A stretch of DNA of 64,000 bases, from positions 147,202 through 211,201 of IMG/VR virus record IMGVR_UViG_3300049846_000628. One strand, given 5' to 3'. This stretch comes from a virus. Position 1 is the first letter of the stretch. The number at the start of each line of letters is the position of its first letter. Under the pieces are notes generated by a model. It was given only the letters and a program-made list of their open reading frames with translations, had not been told where the DNA came from and searched no databases. The position numbers and the translations under genes are program-made. Positions 1-7,011 of this stretch are shown here, in pieces.

Positions 1-773
1 GGACACTTAGCGTTGCCCCAAGTAGGTTCAAACTTACCCTCATAGTTCAACAGAAATAGGACAGCAGATGAAACATCTTCGGCATGAATGTAATGGCGTG
101 ACCCAGGAATCGTACAGGTACTATCACTATGAATGGTTACAGTTTCACCGTCACGAATTTTACGAATACACATAGGAATAAACTTCTCTGGATGCTGACG
201 CTCACCAAAGACGTTCATCGTGTGGGTAATGTATACTGGAAGACCGTAGGTGTTCTCATAAGCAACAGAAAGTTCTTCACCACCTGCTTTAGATGCACTA
301 TAAGGATTCGTGGAGTTATAACGGTCGTTCTCCTCATACTTGATTCCATCAGGAGCAGGACCGAATACTTCATCAGTGCTAAAGTAAACAAACCTTTCAA
401 GATTAGTTTGAGTACGGGCAAACTCAAGAATGTTGCAGGTTCCTACTACATTATCAAGTACAAACTCCATAGGATATTCAATACTACGGTCAACGTGAGA
501 ACCAGCAGCAAGATGGAGAATGTAATCAACTTGACCGATTTCAGAACGGACAAGAGGATTAAGTTCAGCTTTGAGGTCATGATGAACAACACGAACACGC
601 TTACGAACTTCAGGATCGAATGAGAGCATTAGATCGTGAAGTCGATTCAAATTTCCACTGTAATCAAGACGATCAAGAGTAATAACCTCCCAATCAGTTG
701 TCTTCAAAATTTGACCAATCAGATGGTGTGCAATAAATCCAGCACCACCAGTAATCAATGCTCTCTTAGTCAT
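1..773 (-). CDS. rmlB: dTDP-glucose 4,6-dehydratase-like NAD-dependent epimerase/dehydratase (partial, runs off left edge)
   Basis: Open from the ATG at 773 to the window edge (about 257 codons), so the C-terminus is missing. It shows the extended short-chain dehydrogenase pattern: an N-terminal nucleotide-binding loop TGGAGFI (residues 8-14), a STDEVFG segment, and the catalytic Tyr-x-x-x-Lys as YSASK. These are hallmarks of the RmlB family, which converts dTDP-glucose to the 4-keto-6-deoxy sugar; related NDP-sugar dehydratases are possible. The usual third glycine of the Rossmann loop is Ala. It is the first of several nucleotide-sugar genes in the window (see 42141-43226) and may feed glycan modification of virion or host surface. 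Family assignment is strong; exact substrate is inference. Confidence 0.88.
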   Translation of the reverse strand, partial: MTKRALITGGAGFIAHHLIGQILKTTDWEVITLDRLDYSGNLNRLHDLMLSFDPEVRKRVRVVHHDLKAELNPLVRSEIGQVDYILHLAAGSHVDRSIEYPMEFVLDNVVGTCNILEFARTQTNLERFVYFSTDEVFGPAPDGIKYEENDRYNSTNPYSASKAGGEELSVAYENTYGLPVYITHTMNVFGERQHPEKFIPMCIRKIRDGETVTIHSDSTCTIPGSRHYIHAEDVSSAVLFLLNYEGKFEPTWGNAKC

Positions 774-936
774 ACTTGTAACTCAGTTGAATGTCTTTCT
801 TTTTAAGATTGTATCGGTCAATGTGCTTTTGACGATTGTGTTCGCTATCAAAATAACACTTGCGGGTTTCTTTTCCTTCTTTGTAAACCAACTTCCAAGG
901 AAACTGATCAAAGGGAAATTCTTCAGTGTAGTCCAT
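766..936 (-). CDS. Small conserved phage protein, unknown function
   Basis: 56 codons, ATG at 936, overlapping the start of the dehydratase gene by 8 bases, which supports translational coupling. Starts MDYTEEFPFDQFPWKLVYKE, then a Cys and a Lys/His-rich helix-like tail ending KYD. The 'PWKLVYKEGKETR' style resembles short hypothetical proteins I associate with T4-like cyanophages, from memory only. No motif suggests a function. Confidence 0.7.
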   Translation of the reverse strand: MDYTEEFPFDQFPWKLVYKEGKETRKCYFDSEHNRQKHIDRYNLKKKDIQLSYKYD

Positions 937-1097
937 CAGGTAGGTTGCTCAACACGTTGAGTATACACGATATCAAAGAGTCCGTCAAGTATCTCATTGC
1001 ACTGCTGATACTCGTCACTATTCAGAATAGCCTTCTCAATCTGATATCGACGAACAGCAGTGTGAATGAGTTTGTAATGTTCAGGTGTAAAGTTCAT
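936..1097 (-). CDS. Small hypothetical protein
   Basis: 53 codons from ATG at 1097 to TGA at 936-938, overlapping the preceding gene's ATG in an ATGA-like junction. The product (starts MNFTPEHYKLIHTAVRRYQI) looks alpha-helical and soluble. No recognisable domain. The coding call rests on length, tight packing and lack of stops in the only frame that fits between its neighbours. Confidence 0.6.
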   Translation of the reverse strand: MNFTPEHYKLIHTAVRRYQIEKAILNSDEYQQCNEILDGLFDIVYTQRVEQPT

Positions 1098-1273
1098 TCC
1101 GTTCCTCCATAAATTCTTTGCCCATCTTCATAACCCACTTGATATGCTGCCTGCAACCACTTGATGATTGCTCCATAATCATTTGTTTTTGCTGCAAAAT
1201 CAAAGTCATCATAGAATCTTTCAGAGCGGAATGAGTACCCTTCCATTTCTTCAAACCAATCTTCAAATTTCAT
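1094..1273 (-). CDS. Small acidic hypothetical protein
   Basis: 59 codons, ATG at 1273, TGA overlapping the next ATG at 1097. The protein starts MKFEDWFEEMEGYSFRSERF and is rich in aromatic and acidic residues. A second open frame over the same bases (1081-1266) was not chosen because it breaks the overlap chain. Function unknown. Confidence 0.6.
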   Translation of the reverse strand: MKFEDWFEEMEGYSFRSERFYDDFDFAAKTNDYGAIIKWLQAAYQVGYEDGQRIYGGTE

Positions 1274-1443
1274 TAGTCGTAAAGATTCTGCTCGTGCTGC
1301 AATCTATCTAGGTAATGATAAATCGTCTGCTCTGAATACCGAAACTCTTCAAATCGTTGCGGATTTCCTTCTTTCATTTTGTTCAGCATATTAATCCAGT
1401 CATAGTGTTTGTTCACGACCCACCCATAATGTTCATCATTCAT
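1273..1443 (-). CDS. Small hypothetical protein
   Basis: 56 codons, ATG at 1443; its TAA shares one base with the ATG at 1273. Starts MNDEHYGWVVNKHYDWINML; aromatic-rich and probably helical. It is a member of the same overlapping small-gene train. Function unknown. Confidence 0.6.
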   Translation of the reverse strand: MNDEHYGWVVNKHYDWINMLNKMKEGNPQRFEEFRYSEQTIYHYLDRLQHEQNLYD

Positions 1444-1600
1444 TTTTCATAATCAGTAATTTTCCCACAATCATACCATAAAAAAGTTCACTTACCTTAT
1501 CATCGGCATTTTTCATTTGATCTTTTGTAAGACGAATTAACTCACTAATCTCAACATCAGTAAGTTTCCATTCAGTAATGTTGTGCTCGGTTACTTTCAT
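1436..1600 (-). CDS. Small hypothetical protein
   Basis: 54 codons, ATG at 1600, overlapping the downstream start by 8 bases. The N-terminal part (MKVTEHNITEWKLTDVEISE) is polar, followed by a helix with KLLIMK near the C-terminus. No domain recognised. Packing and frame support it as coding. Confidence 0.6.
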   Translation of the reverse strand: MKVTEHNITEWKLTDVEISELIRLTKDQMKNADDKVSELFYGMIVGKLLIMKNE

Positions 1601-1776
1601 CATTTCAAGTGCTTTGGTTTTTCAGTATCAAATTGATAGAACTTTACATCCTTCATATCAAGACACATACGCACAGTTTCGTGCTCTCTGTGTTCTCTAT
1701 CTGTTCCTTTATATATCCCTCTGCGTTGATAAGCACAACACCAGACATTATAGTAGATTTTAGATTTATCATTCAT
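1600..1776 (-). CDS. Small basic hypothetical protein
   Basis: 58 codons, ATG at 1776, TGA sharing a base with the ATG at 1600. Basic, with paired cysteines (VWCCAY) followed by an Arg/His-rich stretch. This could be a small nucleic-acid-binding or host-takeover protein, but nothing in the sequence proves that. Confidence 0.6.
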   Translation of the reverse strand: MNDKSKIYYNVWCCAYQRRGIYKGTDREHREHETVRMCLDMKDVKFYQFDTEKPKHLK

Positions 1777-1988
1777 TGACCTATCCTCAACTTGCGTTCA
1801 TCTGAAATAATGATATTGTAAGGGTCATCATAAGGATAGATGTATTCCATATACCATCCCAAAGATAAACCTTCCCAGAACTCATCATATCCCCAAGTAT
1901 CACCATCATTATAACAATCCAGACAATTCCAGAAGTTATGGAAACCCTCAAGGAAGATTTCCCATTTTGTTGGATTATCAAATCTCAC
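1773..1988 (-). CDS. Small acidic aromatic-rich hypothetical protein
   Basis: 71 codons from ATG at 1988. Very rich in Trp, Tyr, Phe and Asp, with two cysteines (NCLDCYND). It overlaps both neighbours by 4 bases. Another small gene here (6184-6546) has a similar W/Y/D-rich character around YxxYxxPxDDPY, so the two may be distant paralogues. Function unknown. Confidence 0.65.
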   Translation of the reverse strand: MRFDNPTKWEIFLEGFHNFWNCLDCYNDGDTWGYDEFWEGLSLGWYMEYIYPYDDPYNIIISDERKLRIGQ

Positions 1989-2173
1989 GGCGTTTCATCA
2001 CTCCAATAGTAACGCAGTTTATCACCATCGGCAGAAATATTCAAGTGATAGATTTTATCATCCTCAGTATACACACCAATCCAAAGTGTGCGTTCATTCA
2101 TACTTTCCAGGTGAAACATTTGAATGTCTTGGAGTACGATTTCGTCTGGGTTTTCAGTCCATTTTCGGGACAT
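1985..2173 (-). CDS. Small hypothetical protein, first gene of a small operon
   Basis: 62 codons, ATG at 2173. It lies just downstream of the stem-loop/promoter cassette at 2199-2255 and would be the first gene of the train reading toward position 1. The sequence alternates hydrophobic and polar residues (IVLQDIQMFHLES) as in a small beta-rich fold. Function unknown. Confidence 0.65.
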   Translation of the reverse strand: MSRKWTENPDEIVLQDIQMFHLESMNERTLWIGVYTEDDKIYHLNISADGDKLRYYWSDETP

Positions 2174-2198
2174 TAGAGTTTTCTCAATTTATAAAAGT

Positions 2199-2255
2199 AT
2201 CATATCAGAAAGGGCATCCAAAATCAACTGCCCTTATTCCAGTTCTCAAAGTGTC
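2199..2255 (-). promoter_or_regulatory. PeSL-type cassette: stem-loop plus early promoter
   Basis: Minus-strand reading: conserved lead GACACTTTGAGAAC, hairpin AAGGGCA/TGCCCTT (arms 2229-2235 and 2210-2216), TTTCTG, then a -10 box TATGAT (2199-2204). A -35 box TTGATT (2222-2227) sits in the hairpin loop with exactly 17 bases between boxes. Two further cassettes with the same plan are at 6136 and 9596. This matches the mobile promoter/stem-loop elements (PeSLs) described for T4-type phages. It should terminate upstream transcription and start the small-gene operon from 2173. Confidence 0.75.
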
Positions 2256-2256
2256 T

Positions 2257-2619
2257 TTATGATATTCTTTTTCTTTTAGAAGTATCTATATTTCTTTTTT
2301 GTTGGTATCGTGTAAGTGCCCCTGATGTAGTTATAAACCCAGTTTCAAGACACATCCATTTTTGAGAATTAGTTATTTTTGAACCTTGTTTTCCAGCATT
2401 TTTTCTTATATTATAAAGTTCTTCTGTTGATAAAGCAAAAAATCCAACACCTTTTTCATAAGATGTTTTTCCTCCTATTTTTCCACCAGGAAGAAAAGAA
2501 TGTTTATGAACTACCATTTTTCCTTCAAGTTCAAGAAAATCAATCAGTATTCTATCACACTCATAAAATTCTTTGAGGTATTGTGATACTTTTACATAAT
2601 CTATGTGTTTATCAATCAT
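2257..2619 (-). CDS. Hypothetical protein with endonuclease-like C-terminal motif
   Basis: 120 codons using the ATG at 2619, which overlaps the stop of the upstream gene (TAA 2619-2621); a longer frame to 2661 would overlap it by 43 bases. The C-terminal 45 residues contain a Lys-rich stretch, W-x-C-L-E-T-G-F, then GALTRYQQKRNIDTS and a basic end. I associate this 'TGF..(G)xLxxYQ..RGID' pattern with small proteins scattered in cyanophage genomes and suspect a DNA-binding or homing-type accessory domain; that is inference. No catalytic motif is visible. The gene ends directly beside a PeSL cassette. Confidence 0.65.
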   Translation of the reverse strand: MIDKHIDYVKVSQYLKEFYECDRILIDFLELEGKMVVHKHSFLPGGKIGGKTSYEKGVGFFALSTEELYNIRKNAGKQGSKITNSQKWMCLETGFITTSGALTRYQQKRNIDTSKRKRIS

Positions 2620-2744
2620 TAGATTAAAGAAGCAATAATTACAAGAATAAAAAATCCCCAAGGAATATTCAAACTAATGACTTCTCCCTTGTCGTTTCTA
2701 TCCGCATATGGAACAAAAAACTTGATAATGTCTAAAGTGTTCAT
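2619..2744 (-). CDS. Small single-pass membrane protein
   Basis: 41 codons, ATG at 2744. After a polar N-terminus (MNTLDIIKFF) the C-terminal third is hydrophobic (IPWGFFILVIIASLI), consistent with one membrane segment. It overlaps the upstream ATG region (2742-2744) and shares a base with the next start at 2619. Function unknown. Confidence 0.6.
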   Translation of the reverse strand: MNTLDIIKFFVPYADRNDKGEVISLNIPWGFFILVIIASLI

Positions 2745-2974
2745 CGGAAACTCTTCAATACTTTACGAATAAACTGAATAGAACCATAAAACTCTTGACC
2801 ATCCTGTCCACCAATTACAATCCAATCAACTTCTTCCAGAGCAAGTTTAATTCTTTCATCTCTGGTGAGGTCTTCAAATGATTTCTTTGCGAGTTCTTGT
2901 CGTGCTGCTGCATCCATAACCTTTTCAAAGTCTTCTTCGGATACTTTTGCGGTGGTTGGTTGTTCGTCAGTCAT
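2741..2974 (-). CDS. Small hypothetical protein
   Basis: 77 codons, ATG at 2974, overlapping its neighbours by 4 bases on each side. Mostly helical and charged (EEDFEKVMDAAARQELAKK), with a C-terminal GGQDGQEFYGSIQFI segment. No domain recognised. Confidence 0.65.
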   Translation of the reverse strand: MTDEQPTTAKVSEEDFEKVMDAAARQELAKKSFEDLTRDERIKLALEEVDWIVIGGQDGQEFYGSIQFIRKVLKSFR

Positions 2975-3267
2975 TTTGTTCCTGGTGCAAAAGGACTGCT
3001 GCTATAAGTTTCCTTTGGTGCTTTTACATCACACCAAATATTGGGTTCATGGGGTGTAGTTTTCAAAGGAATTGGAGGAGTATAAGGAACTGCGATTGGT
3101 TGAGTAAGTGGTTGAGAGAATGAGTATTGTTTGGTCTCATAAATCCATCGTTCCAGAATGTTGCAATCCCATCCATCATAATGTTTCTTACCATATTCCA
3201 CACAATCCTCACGATTGGGGAAAGCAACAACAAAAGTGTCTTTGTAATAAAGTGCGTAGATTTTCAT
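2971..3267 (-). CDS. Hypothetical protein with Pro-rich C-terminal half
   Basis: 98 codons, ATG at 3267. The N-terminal half (MKIYALYYKDTFVVAFPNRE) suggests a small alpha/beta domain of the kind common in phage accessory proteins. The C-terminal half is proline-rich (PLTQPIAVPYTPPIPLK) and probably disordered. Overlaps the upstream gene by 4 bases. Function unknown. Confidence 0.65.
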   Translation of the reverse strand: MKIYALYYKDTFVVAFPNREDCVEYGKKHYDGWDCNILERWIYETKQYSFSQPLTQPIAVPYTPPIPLKTTPHEPNIWCDVKAPKETYSSSPFAPGTK

Positions 3268-3833
3268 AATGCCTCATCAATCCACACAAAGCCCAAACAA
3301 GTTTTCATAAAGAACCTCACCAAACGATTAGGTTTATCAGGCATATAATACCTGAAATATCGTTGATTACCAATCGTATAATAACCTTTATGAGTATTTC
3401 CCTGTTTGATTACAAAAGAGGTTTCAGTATAAGGACTAGTATAAGCAGTCAATCCAGTTGTTGTATAAGCAAGTTTTAGTTCAGGTGGAAAATGTCCGTG
3501 CTCCTTTGCGTATTCAAATTTCTCAAAAATCCTATCAAACTTTCGGTTGTATCTCTCCTCGGCATGTTCTCTTGACCATTTAGAGCACATTTTGAACTTC
3601 TCTATCTGAGCACCAATCTTCTCATCAAACTCTTGTTGGATTTCATCCAGAGTTTTAGGAGGTTCTGGAATATCCAAGTATGGTTTAATTACATCAAAAT
3701 GCTCATAATCTTTGTTGAAGTAAATAAACCCAAGCAAATAAGGAAGAATACTTTGAGATGCTCCTTTGAGTTTCTCTGGATTGAGTTTATACCCCGATGT
3801 CCCTATTTTTAGTGTTCCTTGTGGTTCAATCAT
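3264..3833 (-). CDS. Hypothetical protein, 189 aa
   Basis: ATG at 3833. The largest gene of this stretch. The middle is a charged helix (residues about 65-105, EEIQ/KFKMCSKW.../RKFDRIFEKFEYA). The C-terminal part is beta-rich with a Tyr/Arg-rich tail. No enzymatic motif found. Overlaps neighbours on both sides by 4 bases, so it is part of the same operon. Confidence 0.7.
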   Translation of the reverse strand: MIEPQGTLKIGTSGYKLNPEKLKGASQSILPYLLGFIYFNKDYEHFDVIKPYLDIPEPPKTLDEIQQEFDEKIGAQIEKFKMCSKWSREHAEERYNRKFDRIFEKFEYAKEHGHFPPELKLAYTTTGLTAYTSPYTETSFVIKQGNTHKGYYTIGNQRYFRYYMPDKPNRLVRFFMKTCLGFVWIDEAL

Positions 3834-3997
3834 CGTATTCCAGTATCAAAGAGTTTTCTCAGTTCATTATACACCAATATAATGTCGTGGTCAGTAGTCA
3901 TATGACCACGATCTTTTTCTAATTTTAGAAGATCATAAAGTTGTCGTGCTTGGTCTTCTGTGAGTGTGAGTTTATACTGCTTTTCAACTTCAATCAT
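3830..3997 (-). CDS. Small hypothetical protein
   Basis: 55 codons, ATG at 3997. Starts MIEVEKQYKLTLTEDQARQL, a strand followed by amphipathic helix; the 'LTEDQARQLYDLL' pattern is common in small phage proteins of unknown role. TGA overlaps the next ATG at 3833. Confidence 0.65.
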   Translation of the reverse strand: MIEVEKQYKLTLTEDQARQLYDLLKLEKDRGHMTTDHDIILVYNELRKLFDTGIR

Positions 3998-4003
3998 TTT
4001 CAA

Positions 4004-4204
4004 TCACTCCACATAATGATATAAAGGTTCTTTGTATTTTCTCAGTAGTCGTATTGCATCTTGTGCTTCTTCAAGTGTTTGGAATATAGCATCTGAATAA
4101 AGAAAATACTTTTGGTCTTTAATACTATATCTTTGAATAAAAAAATAAGGTTTCAAAGTTTTTAAATTGAGGTCTTCTACAATTCGGTAATCATATACTT
4201 TCAT
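4004..4204 (-). CDS. Small hypothetical protein with EEAQ helix
   Basis: 66 codons using ATG at 4204, whose last base is the first of the upstream stop; an in-frame ATG at 4222 is less compatible with that junction. The beta-rich body ends in a helix TLEEAQDAIRLLRK. The same layout (aromatic beta part, then 'TFEEAQ..') recurs in 4419-4643, so the two may be paralogues. Function unknown. Confidence 0.65.
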   Translation of the reverse strand: MKVYDYRIVEDLNLKTLKPYFFIQRYSIKDQKYFLYSDAIFQTLEEAQDAIRLLRKYKEPLYHYVE

Positions 4205-4422
4205 TATTTCCGTGCCTCCCAATACTTACCTTCTTCACTACATTTACCATAAGTTCGTCTCATCAAATCACAAAAACGACCACCTTTGACTTTTCCAGTC
4301 ACCAGATTTTCACTCAATACTGGATTGAAGCATAAGTCAAATCGGTCTCCACCACCAGTAAGATGTTCAAACCAATCTTTCTTATACCACTTACAATCTT
4401 TACAGAGCTTTAGATCAGTCAC
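4204..4422 (-). CDS. Small cysteine-rich (probable zinc-binding) protein
   Basis: 72 codons, ATG at 4422. Cysteines occur as CKDCKWY (residues 7-13), LCFNP, RFCDLMR and GKCSEEGKYWE. This spacing resembles small treble-clef or zinc-ribbon proteins found in many tailed phages. A metal-binding role is likely; a partner or target cannot be read from sequence. It overlaps both neighbours. Confidence 0.7.
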   Translation of the reverse strand: MTDLKLCKDCKWYKKDWFEHLTGGGDRFDLCFNPVLSENLVTGKVKGGRFCDLMRRTYGKCSEEGKYWEARK

Positions 4423-4643
4423 TGGGATTCTCCATAATCACAATCAAAGGACAAATACTCAATCACAGGTTTCCTCAAATAGTTACAAAGGTGCCACTGT
4501 GCTTCTTCAAATGTAGAATAATCACCATCCCTATATTCGTCTACAAATAGATTATACCAAAACAATCCAAATCTTTTGTGTTGTGGATAGTATCTGGTTG
4601 AGTGTCCGTCTGTTACTTTTTTGATGCGGTAGTTTTTAGTCAT
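4419..4643 (-). CDS. Small hypothetical protein with EEAQ helix
   Basis: 74 codons with ATG at 4643, just beyond the upstream stop; an alternative ATG at 4667 overlaps the upstream gene by 23 bases. Contains RYYPQHKRFGLFWYN, then FEEAQWHLCNYL. It resembles 4004-4204 in order of elements. Function unknown. Confidence 0.65.
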   Translation of the reverse strand: MTKNYRIKKVTDGHSTRYYPQHKRFGLFWYNLFVDEYRDGDYSTFEEAQWHLCNYLRKPVIEYLSFDCDYGESQ

Positions 4644-4644
4644 T

Positions 4645-4845
4645 TCAAATACCTGCGTCGGCATCAATAGTGAAGTTTGGTTTGTCTATGATGACCTCTA
4701 CACTCATACTACCCATAATCCCAGCAATCACATTCCTTACATTCTCCCTTGATTTAGCAGTATAGTATCCATTCCAGTTTGATACTGTTAGAGAATGGTT
4801 GAGTGTATCAATAATAACTGCGAGTTCGTGTGCTGTAAGTTTCAT
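4645..4845 (-). CDS. Small hypothetical protein
   Basis: 66 codons, ATG at 4845. The N-terminal helix MKLTAHELAVIIDTLNHSL is followed by a polar segment and VEVIIDKPNFTIDAD. The 'LTAHELAVIIDTLxxSL' start is a form seen often in small T4-like phage proteins; I do not know its role. Confidence 0.65.
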   Translation of the reverse strand: MKLTAHELAVIIDTLNHSLTVSNWNGYYTAKSRENVRNVIAGIMGSMSVEVIIDKPNFTIDADAGI

Positions 4846-5138
4846 TTCAATACCTCATCAACATCAACACCATCATAATCATCAATACCAAGTTTGAACC
4901 TTACGAAATCAGTGAGGTCAGTAGCATCCCGTTCATACACACAATACCCACCATTATTATCACTTTCTGTGTAATTGGTGAAGTAATCATCAAATACTAC
5001 CATAATAGCAAGGGCACGGGATTGGTCGTGTTCTGTGATGGTCTTATGGGGATGTGCTACAATTTTAGTGATACACTCAAAGAGTTCCTCACGAGTGTAT
5101 GAGAATGCTTTTGCTTCTGGATTGAGTTGGTAAGTCAT
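4842..5138 (-). CDS. Hypothetical protein, 98 aa
   Basis: ATG at 5138, overlaps both neighbours by 4 bases. The helical N-terminal part (REELFECITKIVAHPHKTIT) is followed by an acidic C-terminus rich in Asp. No domain recognised. Confidence 0.65.
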   Translation of the reverse strand: MTYQLNPEAKAFSYTREELFECITKIVAHPHKTITEHDQSRALAIMVVFDDYFTNYTESDNNGGYCVYERDATDLTDFVRFKLGIDDYDGVDVDEVLK

Positions 5139-5392
5139 TTCAGTTCCTCTTCTCTTTGGAGTTCATAAAACATATCATTCAAAAATGCAAGTGCGTGTTT
5201 TCCAACAAACCAAGCATCTTTATCCTCAAAGAATCTATCACCAACAGTTCTCATATCATAACCTTCTTTGGTTTCATCAAAGAAAGCAACAACATAACAT
5301 AACTCTTTGTCGTTGCTGTCCTTATACCACTTTACGAGTTCATACTTTTTGTTGAATTCACTCCAACGGAACTCTACATCACGAAACCTCAC
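5135..5392 (-). CDS. Hypothetical protein, 85 aa
   Basis: ATG at 5392. Opens with a beta-like stretch (MRFRDVEFRWSEFNKKYELV) and has many aromatic and charged residues. Part of the overlapping train; function unknown. Confidence 0.65.
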   Translation of the reverse strand: MRFRDVEFRWSEFNKKYELVKWYKDSNDKELCYVVAFFDETKEGYDMRTVGDRFFEDKDAWFVGKHALAFLNDMFYELQREEELK

Positions 5393-5565
5393 TCTTCATC
5401 CTCCTCATAAGGAAACATTTCATCATACTCTTCGTCAGTGAGAGTAAGATACTGAACATCAGCATTCTTGTGCTCTTCGGCATACACTAACTGGTAGTGT
5501 GCGAAAGAAGAAGGGTCTGAACTAGCAAATTCTAGCAGACCATCAACAAAACAAAGGTAGTTCAT
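5389..5565 (-). CDS. Small acidic hypothetical protein
   Basis: 58 codons, ATG at 5565, TGA overlapping the next ATG. Strongly acidic C-terminus (EEYDEMFPYEEDEE). Such acidic small phage proteins are sometimes host-enzyme inhibitors or DNA mimics, but nothing here proves that. Confidence 0.6.
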   Translation of the reverse strand: MNYLCFVDGLLEFASSDPSSFAHYQLVYAEEHKNADVQYLTLTDEEYDEMFPYEEDEE

Positions 5566-5723
5566 TTTAGTTCTCCAAGATTCACAGGAGGTTTGATGTC
5601 CATAAGTTCATCATACAGCATCTGGGCAAACCCGTAGTGGGGTCTTGTACCAGTTTCAATACTGGTACTGGTCGCCACTGCCCACATAATATCAAGTTCT
5701 CTTTTATCAGGTAGTTTCTTCAT
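5562..5723 (-). CDS. Small hypothetical protein
   Basis: 53 codons, ATG at 5723. Starts MKKLPDKRELDIMWAVATS and is soluble. It overlaps the preceding gene by 17 bases and the following one by 4. Function unknown. Confidence 0.55.
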   Translation of the reverse strand: MKKLPDKRELDIMWAVATSTSIETGTRPHYGFAQMLYDELMDIKPPVNLGELK

Positions 5724-6114
5724 CTTCCTCATCAGTCAGGACAGTTCCCATCGGACCCTTTTTCAATCGTGCCCAGTCTTCATCACGCTGTTTCCAGTCT
5801 TGAAACTTTTTCTCCAAGTCCTCATTCACAGTCAGGTCAAATTCATCAGCAACCTTACGCATTTCTTCAGGACTTCGCATATCATTGAAGGCAAGGGCAC
5901 AGGCACCTTTCATAATACCTTGCTCACTATGACCCATTGTGCGAGCAATCGTTCCAAAGAAACGGAACAATTGAATGCTGTTAATGTCTTCGGTAGAAAT
6001 CTCAAAAGTATAATGCTCTTCTGGAAGACTTTCATCATCATAAATTCCAGACCCACCATAGGTAGGAGTCCATTCAGCGTCAAAATGCACACGAAGTTTT
6101 GCCTTGTAAGTCAT
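5707..6114 (-). CDS. Hypothetical protein, 135 aa, first gene after PeSL cassette
   Basis: ATG at 6114, about 20 bases downstream of the -10 box of the cassette at 6136, so it should be an early, promoter-proximal gene. The N-terminal half is beta-rich (KAKLRVHFDAEWTPTYGGS), then a helical part with a Lys/Glu-rich segment and an acidic tail (TDEEDEETT). No known domain recognised. Confidence 0.7.
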   Translation of the reverse strand: MTYKAKLRVHFDAEWTPTYGGSGIYDDESLPEEHYTFEISTEDINSIQLFRFFGTIARTMGHSEQGIMKGACALAFNDMRSPEEMRKVADEFDLTVNEDLEKKFQDWKQRDEDWARLKKGPMGTVLTDEEDEETT

Positions 6115-6135
6115 TGGTTTGTTGCTTATGAGAGT

Positions 6136-6193
6136 ATAATACCAGAAAGGGCACCTGAAATCAAGTGCCCTTGTGACGGTTCTTCAAGTGTCC
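6136..6193 (-). promoter_or_regulatory. PeSL-type cassette: stem-loop plus early promoter
   Basis: Minus-strand reading: GGACACTTGAAGAAC, hairpin AAGGGCAC/GTGCCCTT (arms 6165-6172 and 6147-6154), TTTCTG, -10 box TATTAT (6136-6141). The -35 box TTGATT (6159-6164) lies in the loop with 17 bases to the -10. Same plan as 2199-2255, including the TTGATTT loop and TTTCTG. It separates the operon ending at 6184 from the one starting at 6114. Confidence 0.78.
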
Positions 6194-6546
6194 TCGTCGG
6201 GTAGTTCTTCATCTAAATCCACATCAATTCCATCAGTGAGTTCTTTTATTCGTTCAAAGAAATCTTCATCTAATGGAATGAGTTTCTCTTCTCCTCTATC
6301 AATTCTATCACACATTTCCATCAGATGTTCAAGAAACTCTTTTGGATAAGTCTCATCAAGGTTGATACTTGTCCAGAACCATTGATAACATTCTTCATAA
6401 GGGTCATCGGTTGGAAGTAGGGCATAATCTGCATAATTTCCACTGATGAGGTCTCTCCACATCTTGAAATTATTCCACATCTCACGCCACCCTGTTTGAA
6501 AGCAGTGACCAATGTAATACTCAAACCAGTTCATCTTTTTGGACAT
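6184..6546 (-). CDS. Acidic hypothetical protein, about 120 aa
   Basis: The frame is open from 6585; the likely start is ATG at 6546 or 6534, because earlier starts overlap the upstream gene deeply. W/Y/D-rich (YEECYQWFWTSINLDE) with a very acidic C-terminus (DGIDVDLDEELPDEDT). Possibly related to the 1773-1988 product in composition. The gene ends within the conserved lead of the 6136 cassette. Function unknown. Confidence 0.65.
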   Translation of the reverse strand: MSKKMNWFEYYIGHCFQTGWREMWNNFKMWRDLISGNYADYALLPTDDPYEECYQWFWTSINLDETYPKEFLEHLMEMCDRIDRGEEKLIPLDEDFFERIKELTDGIDVDLDEELPDEDT

Positions 6547-6808
6547 AGAACAATTCATCCCGCCAGTTTCTACCAGCAATATCAAAAGTGAAACCTACCC
6601 TACCAATAGAAAATAAGCAGGAGAACAACTTACCATATCCCATAGAGATTTGAAGATAAGGAAACTCAATCCACTTCCCATACTCACCATAATCAATTGC
6701 AACCTGAAGAAGTGAGTATCGTTCTGTAAGAAAAAGTGCTAGATACCACTCTTTACCATAATCTTCTCTCACACCCCATTTTGCAACTTGAAAGATTTTC
6801 ATAATCAA
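6521..6808 (-). CDS. Hypothetical protein, 95 aa
   Basis: ATG at 6808 forms an ATGA overlap with the upstream stop. The product is beta-rich and aromatic (WGVREDYGKEWYLALFLTE). The mid-part is moderately hydrophobic but shows no clear membrane segment. Function unknown. Confidence 0.65.
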   Translation of the reverse strand: MIMKIFQVAKWGVREDYGKEWYLALFLTERYSLLQVAIDYGEYGKWIEFPYLQISMGYGKLFSCLFSIGRVGFTFDIAGRNWRDELFYVQKDELV

Positions 6809-7011
6809 CCAAATCCTTTTTTGTCTTTTTTATCCAGAACTTCAATATGACTCACAAAGTCTGATGGAGTGTTCCACCAAGACTCCTGCACATCCTGATA
6901 GTTATCGTAAATCACTTCTTGCCCATTACTATAGACCAACTTGTAGATATGTCGGTCATACAGTTTGTCTGATGTTTGTTTGAATGTTTCAGTCACGCTG
7001 TCTCCAATCAT
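6805..7011 (-). CDS. Small hypothetical protein
   Basis: 68 codons, ATG at 7011, overlapping the upstream gene's end by 23 bases and the downstream start by 4. Contains HIYKLVYSNGQEVIYDNYQD, a beta-hairpin-like element also common in other small cyanophage proteins. Function unknown. Confidence 0.65.
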   Translation of the reverse strand: MIGDSVTETFKQTSDKLYDRHIYKLVYSNGQEVIYDNYQDVQESWWNTPSDFVSHIEVLDKKDKKGFG

